Counted from the first letter of the stretch, positions 12,501-30,543 are shown. The stretch is 64,000 nt of DNA from Rotaria macrura (GCA_900239685.1 OENT01000732.1:4287-68286), one strand, 5' to 3'. The notes: generated by a model not told the origin, from the sequence alone. Numbers and translations: made by a program.

Positions 12501-15500
12501 ATGTAAATATCTATATTGTTATCGTTCGTATCGCATAGAAAGAAAACAGGATAACAATATCTCTCTGAATAATTACCATGACGTTCATGTAAAATGGTTT
12601 GATTTTTCTAATATTATTAAAATTCAATTCAATGTTGTTTTTAAATTGTTATCTGTGCATCTACTAGGAAAGGATGCGTTCAGCACATCCTAGTGTTACT
12701 TGTATGTTTTAATTCGCCCAGAGTTTCAATTGATATCGTGATAGATCATAAACAAATTTAATATGTTATTATTACTCTTACATACAATGACGATACACGC
12801 ATAATTAAATTGAAGGATAAAATCATCTATGACAAGATGTTTAAAGAAGATTATCTGATTTAGTCGTTCATCGAACCTTTTACATTGATGATTATCGATC
12901 TAGAGAACATGTCAGTATAGATATTCGAAAATGAACGGCACCTTAATTAATAAACCATTTATCTACAACATCCGATATTTGAATATAAATCAGAAGCTAA
13001 GATTTGATTTGAGTTATCTGCATGTAATATGTGTTATGGCAAGAATTCTATAATATTAGCATGGAATAGGAGTAAGAAAAAAGAATGTTGGACGAATGAG
13101 AAATATCACGCATAATTGTCAACAAGAAACCTACACGTCTTTTATTACATAATTACCGTTAACTAACTTGCAGGTTATCATTGACGTTTTTCTTGCTATT
13201 TATGAAAGATTAGCATATTAGAACGACATCATTCAGTGTTAATCAGGTTGGCTGAAATCGTGAAATAACAAATCCTATTTATTGAGAAAGATTTGCAACA
13301 CAACGTTGAAACAATTTGCGCATGATAAATTTTTTTTCAATAATATATTTATGAAGACCTTATTAATTATGATTGATACGAATTTTAGAGTTTCAAATGT
13401 CAGTTAAAGTCTAATTACAAATGTTGATTTACGAACACATACACATGACTCATTATATCGTGATTAGGTGTAGTAAAAAACAAACTTTTTTTAATGTTTC
13501 GATTTTCTCTCGTTATTTCGTAGTTGGGAACCATTTCATTAAGTTCTTACATGATCGATATAATCGAAAATATATTTGTATTGCTCGACCTATTGTCACG
13601 TTCCTGCTCGTTATGCTAGATGAAGAACAGATTCTTTCATTCACATAATCATCGAGAGTATATAGGTTCATTCATGTGTTTTTCGACGATATGTATGGAT
13701 AAAATTCCACCATGTACACTTATCTAGAGATATGATCTTTGAGGTCGTTTGTCTATTTTACGATTGTCAATATCAACATGATTGTGCATCCTGGTGGTTT
13801 ATGATATTACTAATTATGATCTTTGGGAGCACGGCTTGCAAACACATTGTTGTTTAACATATTTTTGTATGTCAACGACATGTAGAATATTTACAAGGAG
13901 ACAAATATGATAAGAAATTGAAGAAGATTCTTTTCATAATTGTCCATTAAATCAACGATATCATAAATTGAATGTTTTACACATATTCAACATTCTTCAA
14001 TTCGTCTAGTTGAATTCACATTTTGATTGTTATTCTCATTGCCGAGTTAAAACATGTTTATATTCATTTATTCATCCTCATGTTCACCATATTTGTTTTG
14101 TATCGATTTCATTATTGCATAGATATGAATGAAGATGCTTTTAGTATATAAACAGTAAAGTTCAAAACATTTTTAATGAAGATACAAGAATAGTTTTCCT
14201 AATATGAATTCGTATTTCATTCAAATGTTCTCGTTTTTATTTTCAAATAATAACACTGAATTGTGTAAGTAAACTATCAAGCAAACAGAAACCATACCAT
14301 GAATAATTCAGTACATTATGAAGTCGATCACATCGTTCTCGTAAGAGTTATTCAGTACAATTTTCTATAGTCTAATGTCAATCTGCAACATCATATTACC
14401 CTAAAACAAACAATAGATATTAACCTTAAACTTGTTTATCAAATGTCTACGAAATTTTTCCAGATCATTTACTACGTTGAACACCTACAGATTATACTGA
14501 TTATGTTTATACGTTAAAGCATAGGTTTCAACTGTTATCATTATCTGTTCGAAATTCAACTGGAAATATTTATCATCATTTGCTAACGATTACAACATCC
14601 AATCCATTTATTAATGTTAGTAATGTACCCGGTACGTATAATCGATTTAGCATACATTTATTTTGAATGATACGCGCTGTGACCAATTTAACATGAAAGC
14701 TGATGAAACTCTGCAATCGTAGATCATCATTAATCTCTCTCGACAACATATACTATACATATCATTATATATGCTGTATTTTTATTTCGTTACTACAACG
14801 ATAATCCAACAATGTTATTGCTGATTGTCTATGAATATGATTTAAATTCTTTTGTTATGATTCAAGAAAATAATATTTGTCGTTCTCAATTCAATTTCTT
14901 TTATCGTGAGTAAAATTATTTTTGTATGATTGAATATTAATTGTGAAAAATACTTGCGGAAATTAATAGTTTAGTTTATCAATATAAGATAATTACGGAT
15001 CGACTTTTAACTTATATTATTGATTGTTTGGTAATGACTTCTTGTAAATCCATCTTAGCTATTCAATAATAAATAGCTTATCATGGATCTATATAAGAAA
15101 TATGATATGCTCTTTTGAGCAAAATCTTTAAGGAAAGTTTTTTAAATTTTATTTATGTATATCTTCATCGTATTGTTTTCGACTTATCTACGTAATACCA
15201 TCGAATCCGACAAGAATTCTTTTGACATTCTTTTTTTCAGATAAGATACATCGCCTGTATAACACATTGCTTAGGTCATCTCATCATTTCGTGAATCATC
15301 TCTCCTATTATTCTTCGAGATGTTGAACAGTATCGTAGAATCACGAAAAATTCATTCTCATTCACATTCTTTATTCTAGCACATGTTGATGAATTCGGAA
15401 GCATTTTGATTTCACACGTTCGTATTTACTTTGATAAAACGTGCTCTATATTGATAAGGAAATTCTTGCGCCTCATATGGACATTTCTATTCATCAACTA

Positions 15501-16260
15501 TTTTCTACTTTTATGTCAATGTAAATGAGTTTTTTTTTTACAGAGAAGACCACTAATAAAACAATTCGAATATTAATGTAAGGTCAAGTGCACTAGTACA
15601 ATTTACAATGTGCCATGTCGAATAATGTTTCCTATATAAACAAAGTAATATCTTTTCTAAAAGTGATATCAGCGAAATCTTTTGCATCAATAAATACATC
15701 AAGAATCAACCATCGTAAGAAATCTATGATAACGATAATCAACATCACAAGTACAGTTGCATATCAGTTCAAGAGTAGGTAAACAGCATATGTATTCTAT
15801 TTTAAACTATTCTATCTCATGTTTTCTTCATTACAAATGCTTTTTTGTATTATCTAGTCCACAGACAGACATCTACCATTGAAACGGATGATCTAATCAT
15901 CATCAGTATCAATCGATCTATTTCAAATTATCAATAAAAATACACGATAGATATCATAATAGACGGATTTCGATGAGTAAACTTGATTTCTTTCTAAAAT
16001 ACGAGATTTTTTATGAAATGTGTTGTTGATGAGTGACTGATTAGTAAGGTCATCTATCGATGACAGCACATACCACCACACCAGATTGCTGCTTGATTGT
16101 GTATTTATTCGTTCGTTTTTTTCTATCATATTAATCTTTTCATTTATATATATTTTTATGTACGTACATCGATTTCACTTTTACAGTAGTCATAAATAAT
16201 TGAAGAATTAAGTAGTTACGATTTAAATCTTGTTCATGTACTTAATCTGTTTTTCGTTGC
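9501..16260. other. Gene-free AT-rich stretch upstream of RFC2
   Basis: Nearly 7 kb of AT-rich DNA without a recognisable exon, RNA gene or long repeat. ORFs here are short, lack family signatures and are not bordered by sensible splice sites. The end nearest RFC2 would contain the promoter of the RFC2-MLX-CDK7 cluster, but no core promoter element could be singled out. Confidence 0.4.
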
Positions 16261-16282
16261 AGATTTTTTTTCTCTATTGAAA

Positions 16283-17734
16283 ATGGATACTGATATGAAA
16301 GATACAAGAGACGTGGAAATGATTGATATTAATTCATCGGGCGCTAAAGAAAACAATGCACCTATTCATAAGAAAGAAACTGACTCTATTTCAAAGTCAA
16401 CAGTATCAAAACATACGCCTTGGCTTGAAAAATATCGTCCAATCAAACTCGATGATATTGTTGGCAATGAAGAAGCAGTATCACGTTTAGCCCATTTTTC
16501 TCGTCAAGGAAATTTACCCAATATTATTATTTCAGGTCCACCTGGATGTGGCAAAGTTTGTTTTAACTCATTCGTTTCTTCTCATTCGAACGAAACATTT
16601 GATATTGTTCTCTAGACTACAAGTGTTTTATGTCTGGCAAGACAAATGTTAGGCGATTCATTTCGTGAAGCTGTGCTCGAAATGAATGCATCGAATGATC
16701 GTGGTATTGATGTTGTTCGAACGAAAATAAAAATGTTCGCACAATCGAAAGTATCTTTGCCCAAAGGACGACACAAAATAATTATACTTGATGAGGCCGA
16801 TAGGTAAATCGAATTATTTCTAATTACATATATTGTCTTATTCTAATACTGTTTTTCAGTATGACAGAAGGAGCTCAACAAGCATTACGTCGTACAATGG
16901 AATTATACTCGAAAACAACTCGTTTCGCACTTGCATGCAATGCTTCAGACAAAATTATTGGTATATTTTCCGTTGATTTATTTATTTTTTTGAATGCACC
17001 ATGTAAATATTCATTGTCTTCATGTTTAAGAACCAATTCAATCTCGTTGTGCAATGTTGCGATATGCGAAATTAAGCGACGAACAAGTATTAAAACGTTT
17101 AATGGAAATAACTAAAGCTGAACAAGTTTCGTACACATCTGAAGGTCTTGAAGCAATTATTTTTACTGCACAAGGAGATATGCGACAAGTAAAATTCATC
17201 TCGTGCGCTTTCTTCTTATTTCAAAGTTGATTATAGGCTATAAATAATCTTCAATCAACTGTGTTCGGCTTTGGTCATGTAAATAGTGAAAATGTTTTTA
17301 AAGTATGTGATGAGCCCCATCCAATTCTTATTCGTGATATGATTGAGAAATGTATTAAAAGCGATCTTGACGAAGCCTATAAAGCAATGAATCATCTTTG
17401 GCGATTAGGTAGATTTTACATTCGTTTATGATGTTGATTTTTACTTATTGATCCTTATTGAAATAGGTTATACAGCTGAAGATATTCTATCTGTGATCAT
17501 GCGTGTAACGAAAACATATCCCATGAGCGAATTTATGCAACTGGAATTTATTCGGGTAGGTCACGTGTATTCTGGTTCCCTGTTGTGTTTAATATTTCAT
17601 ATTAAAACATTTTATATTGATTTAAGGAAATTGGTTTGACATACATGCGTGTTAGTCAAGGTGTTGAATCACAATTACAACTATCGTCGTTACTCGCTCG
17701 ATTATGTGAACGAGCTCATTCTAATACTCATTAG
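16283..17734 (+). CDS. RFC2: Replication factor C subunit 2 (RFC40-type clamp loader ATPase)
   Basis: Seven exons: 16283-16555, 16616-16803, 16860-16960, 17031-17188, 17237-17408, 17467-17555, 17627-17734. All six introns are GT-AG and 48-71 bp, and the joined frame encodes 362 aa (human RFC2 is about 354). This AAA+ ATPase subunit of the RFC pentamer loads PCNA onto primer-template junctions in replication and repair. Visible motifs: the RFC-type start [17 protein letters not shown], Walker A GPPGCGKT split by intron 1 between Lys91 and Thr, the [12 protein letters not shown] block, Walker B IILDEAD, the [13 protein letters not shown] block and the arginine-finger motif IQSRC. The N-terminal 40 residues are acidic, Ser-rich and unconserved. 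ATG 16283 is chosen because it lies 20 nt after a splice acceptor (AG at 16261-16262). First gene of a three-gene head-to-tail cluster. Confidence 0.95.
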
Positions 17735-17891
17735 TCAGATTGATTGTTCCATTTTTTTTCTCGTCTCTTGTAATAATAATTATCTTTCGAAGATCGATGA
17801 TATCTATTTCTTTTTTCTGTCTTTATTTTCATGATGATACATTAAAAACAAAGCAAACAGACAAACTGAAGTGAATTCTATTCTAGATAAT
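17735..17891 (+). promoter_or_regulatory. RFC2-MLX intercistronic region with splice acceptor
   Basis: A 157-bp gap. It is T-rich in the middle, has an ATTAAA-like signal near 17840, and ends in a pyrimidine-rich acceptor ttctattctag (AG at 17885-17886) only 5 nt before the MLX ATG. There is little room for a separate promoter. The arrangement is what is expected where a polycistronic pre-mRNA is resolved by polyadenylation plus leader trans-splicing; that mechanism is inferred, not shown. Confidence 0.5.
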
Positions 17892-19828
17892 ATGGATACA
17901 TCAGGAAAAACGGATTATTGGCATCAACAGGATGTTAATCAGACCATGAAGTCACATTTAAAAGTACGTTTTGGATTCGTCTTTCAATCAAATCTTGATT
18001 TGATTCATTCCGGTTTGTTCTAGTTGCCTCTCAATACTCAAGTGACGTCTCACTATGATGGAGATAGCAGTGGTAAATGTCATTTCTTCTTCTTGTATTT
18101 AATTTTAAAAATGATCTTCTAGCTGTTCATTATTACGACGGAATCAATGGTAATGGCAATCCATTAAAACGTAGTTATTCGGGTACAGATCAAATAACAT
18201 CACCGTTTAAAAAACGTCCATTTATTCAACAAGTAATACTGCCAACAGTACAAGTTCCATCGTCAACAGTTGATCATACTGGTTTGTTGACTAGAAACTT
18301 GACAAAAAAATTAATGTATCTATTCAAGTGTTGAATCGCTCTATGATCGGAATAATGTTAATTGAAAGACTATGCCTTTGCTGACAGCAAACTCTTGAAC
18401 AATTTGCTTTGTGTCACACATTTTTTCTTCACATATCGAAATTCGGATGTTATTATTATTATTATTTTTTCGTCAACAAAAATTTGTTATTCTCTTCTCA
18501 AGTCACTTGGAAAATTGATTTTCCACTTCAACGTTTGAGTAAACATAGTTGTTAGCAACATGAATTGATTGCACCAGTTTTATATTTTCTAGCGGCCCCT
18601 TTTGGAAAATAGAAGCACATAAACAGAATGCGTGCGAGAAATTTCAGTATGTATCATATTTCACTGTAATGCAATGCGAGGAAAGTTCAGAAATTGATTG
18701 AAGTCAAATTTTAAGTTGAAAGTGAAAAAGTTGATTTCCGTTGTCAATTATTCGAGAATTTTTGATAACCCAGGAAAAAGTCATCTCATTAGTGATGTAT
18801 CGATAGAAAAGTGATCGTAGCCTGTCGGAGATGTATCTTCTTGTTTGCTCATAATTTGATTGTTGACTATTTTGATTTCCATATAGATGAAGATGATGAT
18901 GATGATGATGATGAAGGTGATTCAATGAATATGAATATCTCCAGTGGTGTTATCGAGAAACATTCAGGAACGAAACGCGATGACAGTCGTAGACGAGCGG
19001 CTCACACAGCTGCAGAGCAAAAACGACGAAATGCTATACGAGTAATTTCAATTAAATATTTAAGTTCGTTTAATTTTGTTTCAATTGAACTTTCTTTTTC
19101 TTTATAGAAAGGCTACGATGCTTTACAAAGTCTTGTGCCAAATAGCCATTTACTAGATCCAATTAGTTCACAAAAAGTTAGTAAAGCCGCAATACTCAAA
19201 CGATGTAAGTTAAGGGAGTTATTATTAGTTCAAGGAATGCGAATAAATTATTCTTGTTATTTCATCGCTTAGCTACGGATTATCTTATTCAATTAAACGA
19301 AGAGCAGCAACAATTAAAGAATCAAGTGGAAGCGAAAAAAAAGGACATATTTTGCTTGCGTGCCGTACAAAAGTTTGTTTTAGTTGTTGGCATTGTATTA
19401 TTTTATATTGATCCTTGTTTCTATTTTACTTCGGAAAATAGAACCTATGAAGATATTCTTGAAATGAATATGAATTCAATAAAAAATGCGAGCAGGACAA
19501 TCGATGATGAGCATAAATTTAAAGTGGTATGTTTTCTGCATATGATTTATTGGATGTTCGAACATATATTATCGTTGATATTGTTCTTCTCTGTGTTCTG
19601 TAGTTTCAAAATATTGCTGATGCATTATTTGTAAGTTTCGATCAAGCAATGCAAGCTGGACAAATAACGAATTTTTCTCAATTTGTATCAACGATTATCC
19701 GCTGGATTGAAGATTCGTGTCGACCATCGGTAAACAAAAAAACTTATTTCTCTACGAGATCTGAATGATCGTCTTTTTTTTAAATTTAGGATATTAATGA
19801 TCTTATTCGTCGAGTTATTGGGAATTAA
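17892..19828 (+). CDS. MLX: Max-like protein X, bHLH-leucine zipper transcription factor
   Basis: Nine exons: 17892-17963, 18024-18072, 18123-18281, 18887-19041, 19108-19204, 19273-19372, 19442-19526, 19604-19729, 19790-19828. The joined frame gives 293 aa (human isoforms run to about 298). MLX dimerises with MondoA/ChREBP and Mad-type partners to bind E-box or carbohydrate-response elements. The basic region RRRAAHTAAEQKRRNAIR (to residue 145) holds the His-Glu-Arg contact pattern of E-box readers. Helix-loop-helix continues as KGYDALQSLVPN and SSQKVSKAAILKR, then a zipper from about residue 178. The C-terminal part (FQNIADALFVSFDQAMQAG, SQFVSTIIRWIEDSCRPS) matches the MLX dimerisation and cytoplasmic-retention domain. 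An Asp run encoded by GAT repeats precedes the bHLH. Intron 3 is long (605 bp); the rest are 50-77 bp. Little can be said of the N-terminal 90 residues. Confidence 0.92.
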
Positions 19829-19986
19829 AAATTTTGATCTCTATTTTGTCATATTTTGTCTTCTATGTTTTATGATCACGTTTGTTTTGTATATTTTTGT
19901 ATCTATCAAGTTTTGTTTTGGTTCATATCGCTCGTTGGTTTTTGTTTATTCATCAATTTTATGTTTTCTAGAATATTTGTAAAAAA
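19829..19986 (+). promoter_or_regulatory. MLX-CDK7 intercistronic region with splice acceptor
   Basis: A 158-bp T-rich gap with no AATAAA. It ends in acceptor ttatgttttctag (AG at 19970-19971), 15 nt upstream of the CDK7 ATG. Its length is almost identical to the RFC2-MLX gap. This supports the same mRNA-processing arrangement, probably leader trans-splicing of a shared precursor (inference). Confidence 0.5.
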
Positions 19987-23896
<3,910 letters not shown>

Positions 23897-23984
23897 ATAT
23901 TCCATCGGCATTTGTTTCTATTTCTCTTTGCAATGTGAATATTATCTGACGAGCAGACATGTACGCAGTCATGTCTAGAACTTG

Positions 23985-23990
23985 AATAAA
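23985..23990 (+). terminator. Candidate polyadenylation signal for CDK7
   Basis: AATAAA 89 nt past the CDK7 stop codon. It is the first canonical signal after the last gene of the three-gene cluster. Based on the hexamer and position only. Confidence 0.4.
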
Positions 23991-26900
23991 CGAATTGATA
24001 TTTTCACGAAAGATTGTCGAAGGACAAATTAAACGTTGACTACTTCAATTTTCTTGTTCTATTCTAGCAATAATAATTGATTGCAGAGATTCGCGTGACT
24101 ATTTCAATAATGGTTTACGAAAGCAATAGATTATGAGTGAATGATGCATTTATTCTCTCTCATCCTCGAAATAAGTCGAGGCGTAACAAAAAATAAACAG
24201 AAACTTTCGGTTAACCCGTCGAATCTCATCTTACATAAACAGACATGATATCAATATGTCACGTCGTTTTATTTCCATTAAATTATGCAATTATCTACTC
24301 GAGGAACATGTTGCATGAAGATAAAGTTAAGAATTCTCTCTTTCATATGTCCTCTACAAAACGTTTTTTTGAACAATCATAACCCGATGATCTTTTGCAA
24401 AAACTTGGATGTAGCCACGGATTTTTGTTTGCTCTCAAGTGAACATCTCAAGATATAGGTCACAATGGCATGTCCTTCGTTTTAATGAAGTTTAGTTACG
24501 TATGTCTGAAAAAGAATTCTCCTAATTATCAAATATTTTTATTGGAGTGAAGTGAATGTTTTAAATTGAAGTTTTTCAGCTCAAGTTCTAATCAACTCTA
24601 AAGACGTAATGCAATCTAAACATCCATTTAAAGAGATTAACATGTCACAACTGAGAAAAGTACTAGTTTTTCATCAATACGATACATGTCCGAGCATCGT
24701 TGAAAGTTATTTCATAATAGTATTCGTATTTTAGAATAAGACAATTTCTCTCTTATGAAAATATAAAAGTGCTTGTGAAAACTTTTCATGTTTTTCAACT
24801 ATCAACTTTTCTATGAGAATAAATATTTACATTCGAGCACAATCAGTAAAAATGTTTATTTGAAAATGAATCACTTGCATAAGTTTCTTTGACTATTCCG
24901 AGATTCAGTTGGTCACAATGTTTATGAATTTGAGCGCATTGCATTACGCGAGACATGTTGACCTCTGGAAACACCACTATGTTTTAAAGAAAGTAGTTTC
25001 TTCTCTCAGACACTATTTTCTTACTACTTCATACGTCTTCTTAGTGTTTTAAGTTTTATGAATTGATGAATTCCTAATCTGCAATCGTCTTCGATGAAAT
25101 TAGAACTTGAACGTATCGAAGCGCTTTTTCTCGCTTGTGATCAGTCAATCTAAAATTGATGAACATTTGAATTTAGAAGACGGGCGAATATTTCAGAAAT
25201 AACTTTCGATACAGACGAGACAAGTTTCCATAGTACTGTACAGGTTTTAACATTTTCATTCTTATGACTACAAATCCCGCACAAGAGAAACAATTCGCGA
25301 AAAAATCCCGTTCAAAATCCATTAAAACAATGAACATTTATTTTTTGAGAACTTGACGAGTGAATCGACAAAAATGATCCAATAGTCATTCTTCTCTTAA
25401 TTTACAATGGATATTCATCAGTCCGGTTTACGTCTGACAATGTCGCAATACATAAACACTCACATGTCTTTGTTTTTGTTTGCATTGCTTTTTGTCAGGG
25501 AATTTTCGATAACTCAAAACAATGCATCGTTGCCATAAAGTAATGTGCATTTGATTATCCGAGTAAAGCATGAATAATAATATTTGAATGATTCTGTCGA
25601 TGTTTACATTTTTCTCTACTGCCTGAAAGGGTAAATATATCTATAGGCTTTTGGCATATCGTTGGAATTACAGGTTTTTGTCAAGCTTTCTGAGAACTGC
25701 CAAAATCCATGTTTGAATATCTTTTACATGTGACCAAATCTCGTCTAGCTATTGCAGATCCATCCTGATTGTCTATGTTGTCAAAGTTATGTTCATAGAT
25801 AAACATGTATGACTATCAATCGTAGTGATCCTGTAATACGAAACCGACTAGTTAATCGTTGAATAAAGTAGAATAGAATTTCCACAAAACAATCATCTGC
25901 TTCTTCACGTTGATTATTAAGAGCGAACCTTTTCTAAAGGTGTTTATTTTGCGTATTTGTTAATTTCTGTAATATGATAAATTAATACTAGACTATAGAT
26001 AGACTTTCAAGTATTCTCATTCATTTCTATGTCTGAATAATAAGTATCAATTACCAAGGTTCGTTGTAATTTATGCACAGTTATAGAGAAAACCCTTCGA
26101 AGAGTTCACTTCAATTTTCCAATTACAACTCTGACCCATTTATAGACGTGAGTTAATTAAAAAAGCTAGAAAAAATTGAACATTTGTAATAAATTTTCGG
26201 TTGACTATCTCCCTCCTGCATATAAAGCACAATATTTTTCAAATTCTTCACTTCGAATTCAACTCTAAAAAAACAATCAAGACTCAACTAAATGAATTTA
26301 CCTAAAATACATTCACCGTTTGACTATCAAATATCACGTTCAATATACCGGCTTCAAAAGAATAAATCCTGAGTTGACTATTTATTAACGAACAGTATAA
26401 AAACTTCCCAGAAGACATCACCATTGGAAGAATGTTTTAAAACATACGACCTCTCACTGCAATCATCAAAGTCAACAGCAAATGTTCATTAAAAATAACG
26501 ATTGAACCTTTCCTTGGACAGCGTTCATAAGTTCCGTAGATCGGATCATTATGACTCAAAAGAATAAAACAAATTGGCTCATTGATCGTGTCAAATCACT
26601 GCAAACTTATGCTTATATTAGAGACAAGTCGATTTAGTCTACTGAACGCTCTCAATTTCCACGTATGAAAATTTGTCACTGTGACTTCCTCGAAGGCCTA
26701 ACTATAAATTTTCCTGATGTGCATGAAAGATATTCATCGATTTCGAATATTTCGTTCGACACAGGTCAACGCTTGTTTGAGAATATTACTTCATTATTAA
26801 TGAAGTTAAAAATGTCCGCGAATTAGAATCAAGTAAGATCGAAGGAACACAAGTGCCTCCTTTCTAGCATCGAGACAGAAGTGATTACGTGAACGGCAGT

Positions 26901-29450
26901 AAAGAAAAGTAATTAAGATAACACAATTGAATGTCTAACTGACTCTGGATTCATCCTCAAGATCATAGATATATCGACACGGACAGCTGAATAGAATCTC
27001 TTTCGACACCCATTAAATGTTCATCAGACTATTTCAATATGTTCGCTTCGCTCGAATCAAAATATGATCTTCGGTTCCTAATGTTACTGTTCACATAAGT
27101 GTTATTGGTCATTTCGTTTGATCGTGCTCAAGTAGAACGACTATTTATTCGAACTTCACCACTGTCACTTTAAATACTTCTACTTATCATAAATATCTAA
27201 CAAATGATCTTGTTGATATCTGATGGCTAACACCAGACTAGCTTGACACAATCAATATTCTTCAATTGAGTTATCTAAATGTAAACTCTTGTCAGATGTA
27301 ACGTACGTTGCTTTCTCAGATGTCGGTTTTCCTTTGGATAAATGTTTTGCTTGTGACTAAGAAAATACGTCTATGATAGGATATATCTCAAATTTATACC
27401 GTTCGAATTCAATGCAGTAAATAAATCACGGCTAATCTTCATTGATTTTTCGTTTTATCAATTTAAATAACGACATCGCACTGTTACCAACAACTGTGTA
27501 CAAACTCACTTTATTTAAATGTGATCTCAGAATGATCTAACCATCAATACTGATCAAGTTTCACGTAGGGATGGTAAGGACATATATTCAATAACTTTTA
27601 GCTGTGTCTCTCAACATTTACTAGAGTGTTTGTAAGGAGGAATTAGTTAACCCTTCGTAGTTGCCCTTGCATCCACCTGGACCCACCGATAGAAAATTAC
27701 AAAAACACACAATTTCTTCCTTTCTTCAAGTATTTCATTTGACTTATATGAAGAGATGGACATCTTCCTTCATCAAGTCTAACGAGTCAACGCTCGTGAA
27801 AACAATGTAAAGATGTATGATATCGCAAAAAATTACTTTCTCTAATCGTTTTTGTAGCAACATTGATAATAGCCGAGAAAAGCATCGAATATATCAATCT
27901 AGTCTAGACGATAGGATTCTACACCGACGCTGTTATATACATAAGCAATTGTACAGTTGAGAAAGCAAGACACTTTTCTTTTTGAACTATAGCTACTTTT
28001 ATCTTTCTCTTTATTATTAGAAAAAGTAGTACAAATTCAGTTTTTTTTTATCAAACTGACGATGTTGCTTGTATATAAATCTTTTTCTCATAAATGCAAA
28101 GTAATGCTCTAATGTTTTTGGCAGCTTTATGAAGAAGAAAAATATGCTGGTAACAGTATAGTTGTCGTAGGGTTCATCCGGACCCACGGCTGCATCTTTC
28201 ATCTGCTAGGCTTATCTTTAATTTCTGATAAGGATGTTGTAGACCAACATAGGACTAGACATTAGATAACGAAGCAGGCCCGAAACAGAAGCTCTTGATG
28301 TAGTATTAAATATACAACTGTGAAATGGGTTCGCGCGGACCCCACGACAACACCGAAGTGTTAAATCTGTGATGAAGCCGGCCGAATGGGAACGTTCTGT
28401 AACGGAGTCGAAGCACCGGAAAATTTCTATTGCGTAAAACTTACATACACTATTTTGTTTCAAAAGTATTTTTGAATTCCATGTAACAAATCCATGAAGT
28501 CGAATTATTCTCTTGTAATCTGTGTAGTGTTGCAAAATATAACCTATTGTGCAGTGAACTAAAGAAACATACGTCACCGATATGAACAAATGAAAATTCT
28601 ATGCAAACGTTCTTTTGTTAATAGTTATATTCATTTGATTTGTTGAATATGTTTTTGTTATTAAATTATTTGCTCACATTGGCATGTACATTCATTTATT
28701 GACTGTGTCGCAATGCTGCATATGCCGATAAACTTGTTCGACATGATATTCTTATTGATTTGAAAGAGGCTTGCCTGTAGATTGTGTTAGTCACAATTAC
28801 TAGAAATGAATAAAACAGTAGAAGAATGTAATTATTGAGAATTAAATTATAAATCAGAATCAGAATAATACATTTTTTTCTTATCATGAATTTCTATTGA
28901 AATATTAAAACAGGCTATGTGTGATGTAATAGGATATCCAATGAGAATTATTTTTCAATGAAAGTGTGTTTATTATCTTAGGATCATATTTTTATGTGTC
29001 AGATTCATTCTAACCTAAAGAAGATGACCTTACACAGCAGGATTTCTTTGCATCATAATATTAATTATATATGATTTTCTGTGTTTTCTTGCATTTTCAT
29101 CAAATATAGATTCATAAAAGTAATATTTATCATGTAGAAATTGAAAAAAAAACTCCAAATGAATCTAATATTCATTTGACCTGACATAATTACTCTTCTT
29201 TAATTATGTCTTATCACAAATATTCACTTGAACTTATTGTCATCTGGATTAAAATGGTTCTCTTAACCGGAATTGTGACGTACAGGGACAATTAGAAAAT
29301 TCTAATATATACAACTAAAGACTATTTCAAAGATCTTCGTCGTTCATCATTAATTATCTCCAGTCATTCAAAAATAATTCAGCATTTTCAAATATGTCTA
29401 ACAAGAATGTTTTACCAGTACTAGGTTACTTTAGCCCGTACATCTCATGG
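23991..29450. other. Gene-free stretch, with a small possible repeat at about 28158-28352
   Basis: No gene was recognised. Around 28158-28352 the sequence is more GC-rich than its surroundings. A 25-base segment starting gttgtcgtagggttcatccg recurs inverted at the right side (minus strand gttgtcgtggggtccgcgcg) with about 20 of 25 matches. That hints at a small, decayed inverted-repeat element. The remainder is AT-rich and featureless to the eye. Confidence 0.35.
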
Positions 29451-30543
29451 GGAAGGTTCTTGGGTGTGACCCGGGCATTTCAACTCAAACCACATAGGCT
29501 TGTCAAGGCTAGTGTTGGTATATTATCTGTAGAAAAATGAGCGGCCTAGATTGAACAGATAAAAAAATTTGAAGTGAAAATAGTTTCTGTCACGAATATT
29601 GAGGAGGACCACGAGCGATTTGTTTTAGTAAAACAAACTCGTCAAAAGTAATTCGAACTATCCACGATTCGTTTCATTTTTTCGACAGTGACTTTGAGTA
29701 TAGTATTCATTTTCAAATGTACAGGATGTGTGCTCTTCTTTCGATGATGATTTATGCGACGGGTTCGCGTTTATCTGTCGCAGCTATTATAATCGAGTAC
29801 TTTGCTTCGTGCATCGTTATTTTTTTTCTTCGTTGATTACAATGTAGTTTCGATGATCTTCATAAAACAAATCGCTTGTTAGCCTAGATTTGAAAGGAAA
29901 ACAAAATACTTTTCTGAATCGACTTATATCTGCACACACACCAACTCTATTTGTACTTCATCAAATAGGACATGGAATTCTACATCGATTTATTTTTAAA
30001 ACAATCCATCGAAAAAGATATTTATTGTTATATCGTATTTTTTATTCGGTTGAAAATCCTACTGTACTAGTTAATCCTTACAGAACCACATTATTCGATT
30101 CTGTCGAATTCTTCGTATCACAATTCATATTGTTTTTGAAATACTACAGAACCGTATATTTCGCAGCTCGTAAAATAGTTGTCGCCGTCACAATTCCTAG
30201 AAAATTATTATTAGGAAACCATTCTATACGTTTTAAGTTAATGCTCTACAGATTCCAGTCACTCAATTACAGTATAAGTTAAAATTAATGTCATACTTAC
30301 AATCAGTGTCGAAGAAACGAATTGAATCATCAATAGTTCGAATTACTTTTGACGAGTTTGTTTTAGTCAAAAAATCGCTCATGATCCTCCTCAATATCCG
30401 AGAAAAGAACTATTTTCACTTCAAATTTTTTACCGATTAAATCTGGGCCAGCTAATTTTTCTACGGATGAGATATCAACACTAGGCTTGACAAACTTATA
30501 TTGGGTTGAGTTGAAATTCCTGTGTCACATTCAGGAACCTTCC
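29451..30543. mobile_element. Foldback/TIR element (about 1.1 kb, TIRs about 225 bp)
   Basis: The left arm runs from ggaaggttcttgggtgtgac (29451) to about 29675. It recurs inverted from about 30318 to 30543; read on the minus strand that arm starts ggaaggttcctgaatgtgac. Shared internal blocks include tttgaagtgaaaatag, atattgaggagga and caaactcgtcaaaagtaatt. Divergence between the arms is visible (roughly one base in five to ten), so the insertion is older than the one in CDK7. The roughly 640-bp middle has no recognisable transposase and the flanks show no clear target duplication, so the superfamily is not assigned. Confidence 0.75.

Noticed and set aside
28218-28589. 123-aa minus-strand ORF
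   Set aside because: Overlaps the possible decayed repeat at 28158-28352 and shows no recognisable domain.
29890-30282. 130-aa plus-strand ORF inside the foldback element
   Set aside because: No transposase or other family signature, biased AT-rich composition and no supporting splice context.
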